Below are positions 34,653 to 44,157 of a stretch of 64,000 nt of DNA, in pieces; position 1 is the stretch's first letter, and each line of letters starts with the position of its first letter. The notes beneath the pieces are model-generated. The model searched no databases, was not told the DNA's origin, and was given only the letters and a program-made list of their open reading frames with translations. A program made the position numbers and the translations under genes. The stretch comes from Phragmites australis (lineage: Eukaryota > Streptophyta > Magnoliopsida > Poales > Poaceae): positions 6,582,001 through 6,646,000 of the forward strand of contig NC_084943.1 of assembly GCF_958298935.1 (NCBI RefSeq). The letters run 5' to 3'.

Positions 34653-35332
34653 CTACTGCTGAAGTGATATAACCACACCCAACAACAGCAACATGACCAA
34701 CACTATCCAGATCTTCCCCTTCCCCTTCTTCTTTAGTTCTGCATGCATTGTTTGGAGTTCTTCATCCTTAGTCCCTAGTTTTTCTTCCTTTGCTCGCAAT
34801 TTTGCACTGCGCCCACCTTCCTTCTTGGCTTCAAGGATGGTATTGTGCAAAAATGCATTCTCTACCTTCAGTTCATACACCGAATCACATAGATCCACAA
34901 GCAATTGCCTCATGAATGGGCTCGGTTCCAGATCATGCCAACGCTAGTACCCACACCCTCCAGTCTAACAAAATCAAAGAAATCAAACAAAAAACAATTG
35001 ATTTGGATCTGATCGAGCAAAGGGGGAATCCTTACCCGACAATTTGCACAAGTCAAATACCTTCTTCCCGGGTTCGAATCACTCCAAGCTATCCACATCG
35101 CCGCCTTCCTCGAACACATGCACCACACGGGTGACTCGTAGCCCAACGGCTTGTACCGATAAGGAACTAGTGACTTGGCAGCTCCGGAGGCATGCCACCA
35201 GCTGCTCGCAAATGAACCACATGGCCATGACGTCGCTGAGCTCCTCTCCTCCATGCCTGACAATGGCCAAATCCCTAAACCGCAGAGGAATCCTAGCTTG
35301 ACATCGGTGGACAAATCCCCAACCACGGCCAA
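34653..35332 (-). CDS. GRF-type zinc-finger protein with C-terminal membrane segment, carried by the MULE
   Basis: Two exons on the minus strand: exon 1 from 35332 (or a Met codon at 35254) to 35036, intron 35035-34944 (starts GTAAGG, ends TACTAG), exon 2 from 34943 to the stop at 34653. The splice joins whole codons, and exon 2 is open to the stop. Exon 1 gives LVPYRYKPLGYESPVWCMCS, then an MWIAWSDSNPGRRYLTC segment: the GRF finger (CxC...NPGRR.Y..C) common in plants. Exon 2 starts RWHD and gives FMRQLLVDLCDSVYELK, a charged coiled coil and a hydrophobic tail (IWIVLVMLLLLGVVISL). Finger, coil and tail is the layout of many small grass GRF proteins of unknown role. Spacing after the third Cys is shorter than usual. 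It lies next to the MULE right terminal repeat and is convergent with mudrA. It may be element-borne or captured. Expression is unknown. Confidence 0.68.
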
Positions 35333-35344
35333 ATCCCTAACCTG

Positions 35345-35575
35345 TGGGAGGGTGGGGGCCGGGGAGTTTGTGAACTGATTTGGGCCCTCTACGTTAGTGT
35401 TGATCTAGATAGGAGGGCAAAAACCACCTTCTACGTTAGCTGAACTGGAGTTCAAAACAACATAGGGTTAAAAATGATAAAAAATAATAATCACAGAAGA
35501 TTACATAAATGGTTTTAAAGTTTGAAGTTATCCGGACAACAAGCATAATACAAGACAGTAATTTGGACTTATTCC
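35345..35575 (-). repeat. MULE right terminal inverted repeat
   Basis: This is the reverse complement of the left terminal repeat (7448-7675). It ends ...GTAATTTGGACTTATTCC at 35575 and is followed by TACAGAAAA, the likely partner of TGTAGAAAA at the left. The GRF gene reads inward from it. Confidence 0.87.
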
Positions 35576-35584
35576 TACAGAAAA

Positions 35585-36426
35585 AAAGAACTTGTTGCCA
35601 ATCTAACCGTGGCTGACGCTGATTGCTCAACAGGAAAGATGTTCTGTGCAGGATTCCAATTTGAACTTAGCTTGACATTAACTATTGTTAGCACCAAGTG
35701 GAGCAAAATTGGAGCATTCCGATTCCTGGAATCATATCGATGGGTCAATTGTTTTCAACAAAAGTTTGTAGGAGAAACATCTTCACTTTTCTTAGATACA
35801 GAATTATAGAATGTGTAGGGAAGCATTTTAGAATGGCACGGCGACGCAAAGACAAATCTATGGGCGGCCATAGGATTTTGGCCTACTGTGTGTAATAGCC
35901 ATATGCCTTAGGGAAATCTGATTCCCCAATCATGAAAGGTCCAACAGCTTCAAGTTGTCAAGTTCTTCTATATAACCACCAACCATCCAGTATTCCATTG
36001 ACTCGTGAGCAGCGGTAAAAGCTTTACTGTCAAATTTTCTTGATTACACTTCTTTATTAAATTGTCACTACCGTATGGATACAATTAAAATAACAACTAT
36101 ATGTCTGTAGTTTCTAGGAAATGATATGTTTGGACCGGTCTAGCTACGTTTGCGAACCTAAACGCATTGTATTGTGGAAACACACAATTTTTAAAGTACA
36201 AAGAGCCAAGAAAATCCATCAAGGTGTATTGACAGATTCAAACATCAAGGAAGAAATTGTGACGAAACAAAGCCTTGGTGATACAGTATCTCTTTGATAT
36301 AATCACCAATAATATAATATTGAAGTGCTCATTATTTGTCAACTTTATCCCCTGAAAATATTGCACCTACATCATAAAACTAATCCATGCAAAGCAAATC
36401 TGTTTATGTTTTTGGATGACTTGGTG
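35585..36426. other. intergenic DNA between MULE and hAT element
   Basis: This is the continuation of the 4.5-7.4 kb region once the MULE is removed. The frames 35609-35809 and 35698-35895 have no recognisable domain. On the minus strand near 35980-35940 there is one isolated leucine-rich-looking stretch (ELDNLKLLDLS), too short to call. I see no gene. Confidence 0.5.
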
Positions 36427-37129
36427 TTCCTAGTCAGGGCCGGCCCTAGGCAAATGCAGCAGGGGTGATGGCCTAGGGGCCCCAAAAGTTAGGGCTCCCC
36501 CTGAGGTATGTATACCCTGACCCTATACATAATACATGTATATATATCTCTTCTCTTGCAGTATGGCTCAGTAGAAGCTCTCTGAAGTCTGAAGTCTGTG
36601 CATGTGCGGCTGCCATTCCTCTTCTCCCAATCTCTATTCTCCCCAATCCCGTGTGCCCGCTGTGCCTTGCGTCCGATGTTGCTGGCCGGCCCTCCGAATC
36701 CCCAATCCCCAATACGCTTCTCTCTTTCCCAAAATCACCTCGCAATTAATGGTGAAGACTTCGATTTCATGGATTCCTGGCTTCAATTGCTTCGAGTTGC
36801 AACGGCTCTACATCATAATCTGTTAATTAGCCGTTGCATACACATACAATGTGGATACTTCTTCCCTTCTTCCCCTTCCTATTTGATTCGCTGTTAAATA
36901 GATCATCAATTCACAGATTCAGCTCTTCCTTCCGACCTTCACTAGTTAGGCCATTGGAGAGCGCCGCAGACGTCAGGTGCAGTCAGGCCGCCGAGTAGGA
37001 GCTGGGAAGATGGGACCAAGAGGTGGTGGTGGTCGCCGGTGGATGATGGGGCAGCGGCAGAGCCGTGGTCCATGGAGGAGCTGAGTAGGTGGGTGCACCT
37101 GCCACTTGCACGACACAACCGCACAGCAC

Positions 37130-38150
37130 GTTAGCACTTGAAGTCTTCATCTCACATGGGAAAAGTGTCAAAGCTATTAGATATCAAGCTCCTCAACTTA
37201 GGTTAGCTTTTTCTGAGTTACATCAAGTTTCTGATACTAAACCTAGTGCAAACGGTGACGCAAAAAATCTATTTGACGTACTAGGAAATTTTGAATTTAT
37301 ACTTGGTATAGTTATTTGACATGACATTTCATTTGCTATATATAAATGCTGTGAGCAATAAATTGGAGTCCTCATCCATGTGCCTGGACTCTGCCTTGAG
37401 GCAAATTGAAGGTATTATGCACTACTTTGACAAGTGTGGAAATGAAGGATTTTCTTCTAGTTTGATCATTGCCAAAGGCCTCTCATCTGATATGGGTGTA
37501 GAACCATTGTTTCCAATAAAAAGGCATGCAATTAGGAAAAAAAAGATTTGATGAAAATGATTACAACGAAGAAATTGTACAAGCTGAGAAGGCTTTTAAA
37601 GTTAATTATTTTTTGTTATGGTTGATATGGAATATACTTCATTGAAAAATAGATTTGAAGAACTCAAAGTTTTCAAAAGTATATTTAGTTTTTTACTAAG
37701 CTCAAGAACCTTCAAATCATTAGATGATATTGATCTAACAAATTGCTGCATTAAATTTGCAGAAACTTTTTCTCATGATAGTTCATCTGATGTTGAGTTA
37801 AATGATCTTTTTTTCTGAATTATGAGTTTTGCAAATGACTTTTCCATATCAACCAATGCCTGCCATGGAGATATTTGAGTTTGTTAGAGAATTAGATTGC
37901 TACCCTAAATTTTTTATTGCTTATCGAATCTTGTTTACTGTGCATGTGACTTGTGACTGTAGCATCAGTTGAATGAAGCTTTTCAAACCTAAAATTATTG
38001 AAATACTATTTGACGTTAGCCATATTGCAAGAAAGGTTAAACAGTTTGGCTACATTATGCATTGAGAAGAATTTATTTGATGAGATTGATATTGATATCA
38101 TAATTAATGACTTTGCATCTAAAAATATTAGAAGGGATTCTTTTAAATGA
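37130..38150 (+). pseudogene. hAT transposase, C-terminal half, broken
   Basis: Segments in order: SVKAIRYQAPQLRLAFSELH, NLFDVLGNFEFILGIVI, a short frame break, then SSSMCLDSALRQIEGIMHYF, GFSSSLIIAKGLSSDMGVEP, LFPIKRHAIRKKK, a frame change, MEYTSLKNRFEELKVFKSIF, and finally a decayed hAT dimerisation region near 37900-38110 (AYRILFTV and ARKVKQFG-like pieces). This is the order of the plant hAT family in which the C-terminal region follows a variable linker. The N-terminal BED finger and the first catalytic part are absent, so the gene is dead. Confidence 0.8.
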
Positions 38151-38379
38151 TCAATGTGCACTCAAACTCACAAATGGTTCCTTTGTTTTGTAGGAAATGA
38201 ATAAATGGATGATGAGCTTTAGCTGCTGCAATATTCTATAAAAATGTGTGAAAAAAATGTTTTCTTTGTGATGATGTTCTAGATGTATCAGACATTTAGT
38301 TTTCAATTGAAATATAAATATTATTTTTTAGTTACTATTTTGTGATATTGTGTGTGTTAATTGACAAGTGGTAAACTCT

Positions 38380-38905
38380 TGCTCGAACTGGACAGACTGA
38401 TGCGTCCTGGCTGAAGATGTTGAGATATGGGAAGGTAAATTTATTGAGAATTTAGATATTCTGAATTTTCATTTGGATATTCTATTGTTTGACGTCTTTG
38501 AGTCTGGATCTGCTCCTGAGCTCCATGCCAACTGAACTGTTGTAATTAAATAACAAATTTTGTACCTGAAAGTTTTTGTTTGTTCCAGCAATGTCTGCTT
38601 TAACAAGGTCAATGTGCTGGAAAATGGTCAACAAAGTAAAGGATAAGGTAAATGGAGCGGTTATAGCAATTTTCACAAAGCCAACAGACAATAGATGCTA
38701 GCAAATCCTCCAATCTGCAGAGTATGATGATCCTGATGCAGTATGGTAAGTATTCACAGCAGGTTTTATCATCGATGCTGATCACCCAATTCGTGTACCT
38801 GATTTTAGGCTGTCTCTTGTTGCAATTCAGGAACGTAACATTGAAGACTTCTATGCATAAATTGCCCTTAGATCCTACCATTCATGGTTCCCAATGGCCA
38901 TTCCT
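38380..38905 (+). other. hAT 3' interior, possible captured exon
   Basis: Between a ttgttccag acceptor-like site (about 38590) and GTAAGTATTC at about 38749 the sequence reads ...MVNKVKDKVNGAVIAIFTKP, one stop, then QSAEYDDPDAVW. It resembles a spliced exon rather than transposase, so a captured gene fragment is possible. I do not recognise the source. Confidence 0.35.
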
Positions 38906-38917
38906 CACAACCGGAGA

Positions 38918-39335
38918 CAAGCTTCTTTGCCGAGTGCCTCAGGCACTTGGCAAAGGACAATATACACTCGGCAAAGGCTTTGCCGAGTGCTACACTCGGC
39001 AAAGGGCGCTCGGTAAACAGTTTGTCGGCAAAGACCTCTTTGCCAAGTGCACTTTATCGGGCACTCGGCAAAGTCTTTGCCGAGTGCTAATCTGATACTC
39101 GGCAAAGGTCTCCGCTTTGCCGAGCGCCAGTGAATCAAACACTCGGCAAAGGTGGCATCTGTGCCGAGTGCCACCGGGAGGACACTCGGCAAACAGGCCA
39201 TCTTTGCCGAGTGCCTGGACCGTGGCTCTCGGCAAATCTGTGATGCTTGCCGACTGCAATGGCCTTTGCACTCGGCAAAGCATGTTGTCACTTTGCCGAG
39301 TGCCATGGCCATTGCACTCGGCAAAGTGACTGAAA
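38918..39335. repeat. CACTA left subterminal repeats
   Basis: About twenty copies of the TTTGCCGAGTGC core or its complement GCACTCGGCAAAG occur in both orientations within about 400 bp. In the En/Spm family such subterminal motifs are bound by an element-encoded protein; that role is known from the family, not shown here. Confidence 0.9.
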
Positions 39336-39725
39336 ACAGTCTTTTTTATTTGTTTTTTACATCCCATCCAAACAAACAGAAGATATATATATATATAACA
39401 AACATCACCAACATCACATATATATCATCAACAGCACATATATATCACTAACACCACATATATATCACAAACGTCACATGTCTCACAATATATCACAAAT
39501 AAGTTCACAAGTAATCCAAGTGCTCCATCATCTACAACCATAATTGCAAATAGAAGTACCATTAACAACCACAAGTATCATCACCAAGATGGTCAATGAA
39601 ACTGATTTGGTGAAGGATTCGCTGAAGCATGAGGATCGTTCGATGCCGCCGATTGATTCTGCACAAAGGAGAAGAGATTGCATGTGTGAGACAAGATAAA
39701 TATATACCATACATGAATAAAACTT

Positions 39726-41025
39726 TCATACTCCATTAGGTTTGACCGTAAGCATGAACATACAAACTAAAACATTTATACTCACAGGAGTAGAATAGTG
39801 AGGAGGTGGAGGTGGAGGTGTAGCTCGGTCGTATGTCCATACCCCTTCCTCCCAAGCACGGACCAATTCATCAATCACAGGCTCCATGAACACACCCATA
39901 TTATTCCCCGGGTGTCCAGGAATTATCAACGACAAGAATACGTTCTGTCGTTGAAAGCATATGCCGGGGGGGGAGATTGAGGGGGATAACGAACACGGGC
40001 CAACATGTGTATGGGGCAGCCATCATTCCATAAGGATTGAACCCATCTGTTGCCAGCGCAACACGTACATTACGAGCCTCTTTAGCTTTCTCATGATGAA
40101 TGCCATCAAAGTGGGTCCATGCTTCACCATCGGATGCATGTACCATCCTGTCAGGATTGTATCGTTTGCCATTTTTGTGCCATGTCATCTGTTTCGCGGA
40201 TTCCTCGGTCATGTATAGCCGTTGGATCCTCGGTATGAACGGAAGGTGCCGTAGGATTGTCACGGGAATGTCAAGCTGCCTCTTCTGGCCATCACCAGAA
40301 TCTACCTCCAGGAACCTAGATGATTTACACTTTGGACAGTACTTTGCTTCCACGTATTCTTTCCTAAATAGGACGCACCCCTTCGGGCAAGCATGTATCT
40401 GCTCATACGGCATCTTAAGTGCACGAAGGAGTTTCTGTGACTCGTGCATGCTCTTTGGCAGAAGGTGACCCTCCGGAAGTAGGCTGCCAATAACTGTCAA
40501 CATACCATCGAAGGCGTCTCGACTCAGGCTATACTGGGACTTTAACGCCATTATGCGTCCAATGGCATCCAGTTGAGAAACCTTTGTCTGGCCATGAAGG
40601 GGTTTCTGTGCCGTGGCAAACATGTCGTAGAACGCCTTTGCGGTTGCCTCTGGCTCCTCCTCCGTACGTCCTTCAGCGAACTGTGCCTCGTGATAGTCAT
40701 TTAACATGTTTGCTACCCCGGCATCAGCATCATAATCCTCGACGCGTGGTCTCACCACCTCCTCTCTCATACGATCGGCTTCACCATGGTAGACCCACCG
40801 GGTATAGTCTGCCGTAAATCCATTCTTCCAAAGATGTTCCCCCATGACCTTCTTCGTTTGTCTTTTCCTGTTTGCACATTTGCTGCAGGGACAATAAATT
40901 TTACTCGCTCCTTTAGCAGCCACGCCAAATGCCCGTTCCAAGAAAGCATCGGTCTTGTCGATCCATTCATTGGTGACCTGACCCTGACTTGCGCGGCCCG
41001 TGTACATCCACTCACGGTCCTCCAT
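39726..41025 (-). pseudogene. CACTA TNP2-type transposase, N-terminal part only
   Basis: The frame is open from an ATG at 41025 for 374 codons to 39901. Residues 4-52 form the transposase-associated domain (REWMYTGRAS...IYCPCSKC, Cys 45, 47, 50). A zinc ribbon follows (CPKGC at 213-217, CPKC at 230-233), then HLPFIPRIQRLYM and the start of the TNP2 core with VRVALATDGFNPYGM (Asp 327 probably catalytic) and YTCWPVFVIPLNLPP. Near 39960 a small indel shifts the frame, and the protein continues in another frame as SLIIPGHPGNNMGVFMEPVI to WEEGVWTYDRAT, then enters non-coding DNA. Full TNP2 proteins are far longer, and the remaining catalytic acids are absent. Confidence 0.88.
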
Positions 41026-41118
41026 CCTCTAACATATATAGCGGCGAGTAATATAAACATCAATTGCATCTACACGACGTTCCTACTATCTAATAGGTGA
41101 GGATAGGTCCTAATCCCA

Positions 41119-41319
41119 CGCGAGGATCCGTAGATGAGGTTAGTTTCCATGCTCTACTCCTATTCGAGACAGAATTTCGGCAGCACCTCCCCGCTGTTCT
41201 CCAAATACACGTCCTGCTAGGGAGAGTGTGTATCCGGAGAACAACATGGAGATGATAACGAAACTCTGTCTCGGATCGGAGCAGACCATGGAAACTAACC
41301 CCACCTACGCATCCGCGGG
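41119..41319. repeat. 200-bp imperfect palindrome inside the CACTA element
   Basis: GGTTAGTTTCCATG...CGAGACAGAATTTCG (from about 41138) is the complement, with mismatches, of CGAAACTCTGTCTCGG...CATGGAAACTAACC (to about 41300). The arms extend outward through GATCCGTAGATGAGG and CCCACCTACGCATCCGC. The centre is near 41219. It lies just upstream of the transposase start codon (41025, minus strand), in its 5' leader. Confidence 0.8.
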
Positions 41320-41879
41320 CTGTCCAAAAAACGTGGACAATTCGAAACAGATACGGTTTTAGATATGGAAATATCTGCATATTTCCAACCGTATCTCTTT
41401 CGAACGGGAGACGCCTAACTGGGTTACGTGATCTACGACCATGATACGGATAGAGGGGTTATACCTAGGGTGGCGGTGGATTCAGGCTAGCGGGGCCGTG
41501 GCGGGTCGGTGCAGTGGCGAGGCGACGCGGTGCAGGCAGACCCGCAGCAGCAAGGAAGGCGATCGGGGTCGCCGAGGTACTCCGGCGCCGCTCCGACTGG
41601 CTCTTCTCTGCAAAAAAAGAAACATAAAACTGTCAATACAAAATTTCGGCAGCACCTCCCCTGCACGGTGAGGTTTCCAAAACCTGCAAGAAAACCAACG
41701 GCACGATGGCCGACATGCACATATATATGAACGGCACGATGGCCGACATGCACAAGATTATATCCAACCACATATATATAACAATGTCACAACCACTCCT
41801 ACGACTACTTAGACTACCACCACTGCTACTCTACCACTACTACTACCGTAACTACTAGTAATACTACGACGACGACGAC

Positions 41880-42262
41880 GGTATGGCATACCTAGTGGGC
41901 GTCGTAGGGCGGCGGTGGTGAAGGGGCCAGGGCACCGGTGGACAAGGCGACGGCTGGGGAAGCGTCGGGGACGTGGCAACGGCGGCCGGGGCGCCTCCTC
42001 CTCCTCCTCCTTCTTCTTCCTCCTTCCTCCTTCTTCCTCCTCCTCCTTCTCTTCCTCCTTCTTCCTCCTCTCCTCCTCCTCCTCTCTTTCTCCTCCTCCT
42101 CCGGCGGCGCGGCGCTGGGGGCGGCGCGGGCGGCGCTGGCGCGGGGGCGGCGGCGGCGGCGGCGCGGGCGCGGGTGCGGACGGGGGCGGCGGCGGCGCTG
42201 CCGCGGGCGCGGGCGCGGGCGGGGGCGGCGGCGGCGCTGGCGCTGGCGCGGGCGCGGGCGCG

Positions 42263-42293
<31 letters not shown>

Positions 42294-42360
42294 CTGGCGC
42301 TGGCGCGGGCGGGGGCGGGTGCGTGTGTGCGGTGTGTGTGGACCGGCTGGGCCGGGGGTT
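41880..42360. other. extreme GC-rich low-complexity block in CACTA
   Basis: This is a CCT/CTT-repeat run (41990-42105) followed by almost pure G/C with GGCGGCGGCGCTGGCGCGGGC-like units. It is open in several frames on both strands, giving artificial proline, arginine, alanine or glycine-rich proteins. I treat it as GC-biased CACTA leader sequence, not a gene. Confidence 0.7.
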
Positions 42361-42455
42361 AAATCCTTCCTTTGCCGAGTGCCCCCGATCTGGCACTCGG
42401 CAAAGAGGGGTTTTTTTTAAAAAAATTTAAAATTCTTTGCCGAGTGCCAGACGTC

Positions 42456-43326
42456 CTGGCACTCGGCAAAGAGGCTCCTTTCCCGAGTGTCATTTTTTGA
42501 CACTCGGCAAACCCTATTTTTTTTCACTTTTGACCTCCAAACTTTTTCTGCAGTCCTCATACAATACCTGGTACTCCATGTTCCAATGTGGCACATTTCT
42601 CGGACTTTTTCTATATTTCTTTAATTTATTTCAATTAATTGAATTTTCTTGGATAATTCAAATTATAACTGCTAGTCATTCGAATAATGAAAAAAAAATG
42701 AATGGAAAAATGATATTCATGTTATTTAGTATAATGTGAGGCCGTATCCAGGAACAGACCACCAATTTCGAACATCTTGTTCACGAAACATGACCACGAA
42801 CTTGCGATCGAGTTGTTTTTAAATTGTATAAAAAGCAAACGAAGTCCGAAAATCATGAAACTTGTCAAGATGTCATGATATCATATGTGGAGGCTGTGAT
42901 AAAAATTTGAGAAGGTTTTGCGCAAGTTGTCACGTACGATGCTTGCAAACCGAAGAATCTCCGAAGAAGTTTACTGCAAGTTCGTGGTCATGTTTCGTGA
43001 ACAAGATGTTCGAAATTCGTGGTCTGTTCCTGGATACGGCCTCACATTATACTAAATAACATGAATATCATTTTTCCATTCATTTTTTTTTTCATTATTC
43101 GAATGACTAGCAGTTATAATTTGAATTATCCAAGAAAATTCAATTAATTGAAATAAATTAAAGAAATATAGAAAAAGTCCGAGAAATATGCCACATTGGA
43201 ACATGGAGTACCAGGTATTGTATGAGGACTGCAGAAAAAGTTTGGAGGTCAAAAGTGAAAAAAAATAGGGTTTACCGAGTGTCAAAAAATAACACTCGGG
43301 AAAGGAGCCTCTTTGCCGAGTGCCAG
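42456..43326. repeat. large near-perfect inverted repeat (350-bp arms) in CACTA right half
   Basis: Arm 42456-42805 matches the reverse complement of arm 42976-43326 with very few differences seen by eye; the arms are 350 and 351 bp. The unpaired spacer is 42806-42975. The arms contain the subterminal TTTGCCGAGTG motifs plus unique AT-rich sequence (for example GAGGCCGTATCCAGGAACAG and its complement). A transcript through it would form a long hairpin. Confidence 0.88.
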
Positions 43327-43612
43327 ATGTTTGCCGAGTTCTTTCTCTCTGGCACTCGGCAAATAGCCTCCACGAACTTGGAGCAGAAAAAGTTTGGAGG
43401 TCAAAAGTGAAAAAAAATAGGGTTTGCCGAGTGTCAAAAAATGACACTCGGGAAAGGAGCCTCTTTGCCGAGTGCCAGATGTTTGCCGAGTTCTTTCTCT
43501 CTGGCACTCGGCAAATAGCCTCTTTGCCGAGTGCCAGATGTTTGCCGAGTTCTTTCTCTCTGGCACTCGGCAAATAGCCTCTTTGCCGAGTGCCTGATAA
43601 AAAGCACGCGGC
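43232..43612. repeat. nested tandem duplications at CACTA right end
   Basis: A 152-bp unit starting GCAGAAAAAGTTTGGAGG occurs at 43232 and again at about 43384. A 59-bp unit starting TTTGCCGAGTGCCAGATG occurs at 43312, 43464 and 43523, and a partial copy begins at 43582. The copies are nearly identical, so these are recent expansions of the subterminal repeats. Confidence 0.85.
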
Positions 43613-43998
43613 AAAGTCTGGGACACTCGGCAAAGAAGCCGTCTCCGGTAGTGCCTGTTAATTCTTGCTAGAGTCTAGAGAAACCGCATTATTGGCTGAA
43701 TAGTTCTGAGGCCCGAGTCTATTGTAAGCAATTCATACATGAACATCTTGGGTATTAAAATGTGTGTTAGACCTTTTTCTTATAAATATTATTTTCTTTA
43801 TGAGAGCCTCTAATTTTTATTTCGTCTTAGGGTCACCCAGACGTCAGGGCCGACACTATTCCTAGTCTTAGTAGGAATGCGACCATTGAAATTAAACTAA
43901 AACGCACGTGTCTACTCGAAGGCAGCGTACCTTACGTGTTCCAACTGAATGCATGACGAATGTATTTCTTGTCAACTTGAACATCTCTCGATCCCTAG

Positions 43999-44008
43999 CT
44001 ATATATAG
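43999..44008 (+). promoter_or_regulatory. TATA box of the laccase gene
   Basis: CTATATATAG lies 150-159 bp before the laccase start codon, which would place transcription start near 44035 and give a 5' leader of about 120 nt. No other TATA-like site lies between it and the ATG. The hAT insertion ends 133 bp upstream of this box. Confidence 0.7.
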
Positions 44009-44157
44009 AACTCCTTGCTACTTAACTCTCTCATCCTGTCATGCATATCCCTTCCAGTCACTTGTAAAACAGTTTTTCTCTGACATATCAATCTGGTCGT
44101 CTTTGTTGCTATCATTGGCTATAGTCTGTGTGTTCTTGGTAACACATGCACAAGCCC

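Larger units (their letters stand above)
7448..35575 (+). mobile_element. Mutator-like element (MULE) with nested retrotransposons
   Basis: The left end begins GGAATAAGTCCAAATTAC at 7448 and the right end (35575, read on the minus strand) begins with the same 18 bases. The inverted match runs about 225 bp with short gaps and includes shared blocks such as ATTATGCTTGTTGTCC and GGTGGTTTTTGCCCTCCTAT. Flanking 9-mers are TGTAGAAAA (7439-7447) and TACAGAAAA (35576-35584), 7 of 9 identical with both differences transitions, consistent with an old 9-bp MULE target duplication. The left interior encodes a mudrA-like transposase and the right interior a GRF zinc-finger protein. Once the gypsy insertion 10361-34622 is subtracted, about 3.9 kb remains. 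Calling it non-autonomous rests on the deleted transposase core. Confidence 0.87.
38906..43653 (-). mobile_element. CACTA (En/Spm) transposon, non-autonomous, 4.75 kb
   Basis: The left end is CACAACCGGAGACAAGCTTC (one change from CACTACCGG). The right end read inward is CACTACCGGAGACGGCTTC. The flanking triplets are CCT (38903-38905) and CCT (43654-43656), the 3-bp duplication made by CACTA elements. Subterminal regions are packed with TTTGCCGAGTGC in both orientations (38927-39335 and 42370-43630), the expected transposase-binding repeats. The interior has a minus-strand TNP2-type transposase start (41025 to about 39750), a GC-rich block and two palindromes. The transposase lacks its C-terminal two thirds. 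Confidence 0.9.
36435..43858 (+). mobile_element. hAT transposon interrupted by a CACTA element
   Basis: It starts CAGGGCCGGCCCTAGG at 36435, and the right end read inward is TAGTGTCGGCCCTGACG (11 of the first 13 bases match). The flanks are TTCCTAGT at 36427-36434 and TTCCTAGT at 43859-43866, a perfect 8-bp duplication as made by hAT transposases. The interior encodes the C-terminal part of a hAT transposase (37130-38150). The CACTA element 38906-43653 lies inside, so the hAT itself is about 2.7 kb. Confidence 0.87.

Noticed and set aside
35935..35985. Minus-strand peptide ELDNLKLLDLS, considered as a leucine-rich-repeat gene remnant
   Set aside because: Only one short unit with no neighbouring repeats or domain.
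38918..39335. Several overlapping frames of 70-139 codons
   Set aside because: They are translations of the CACTA subterminal repeats on both strands.
41809..42430. Long overlapping open frames (up to 195 codons) on both strands, rich in proline, alanine or arginine
   Set aside because: They come from a CCT-repeat and GC-only block with few stop codons in any frame; there is no domain, and several frames are open at once.
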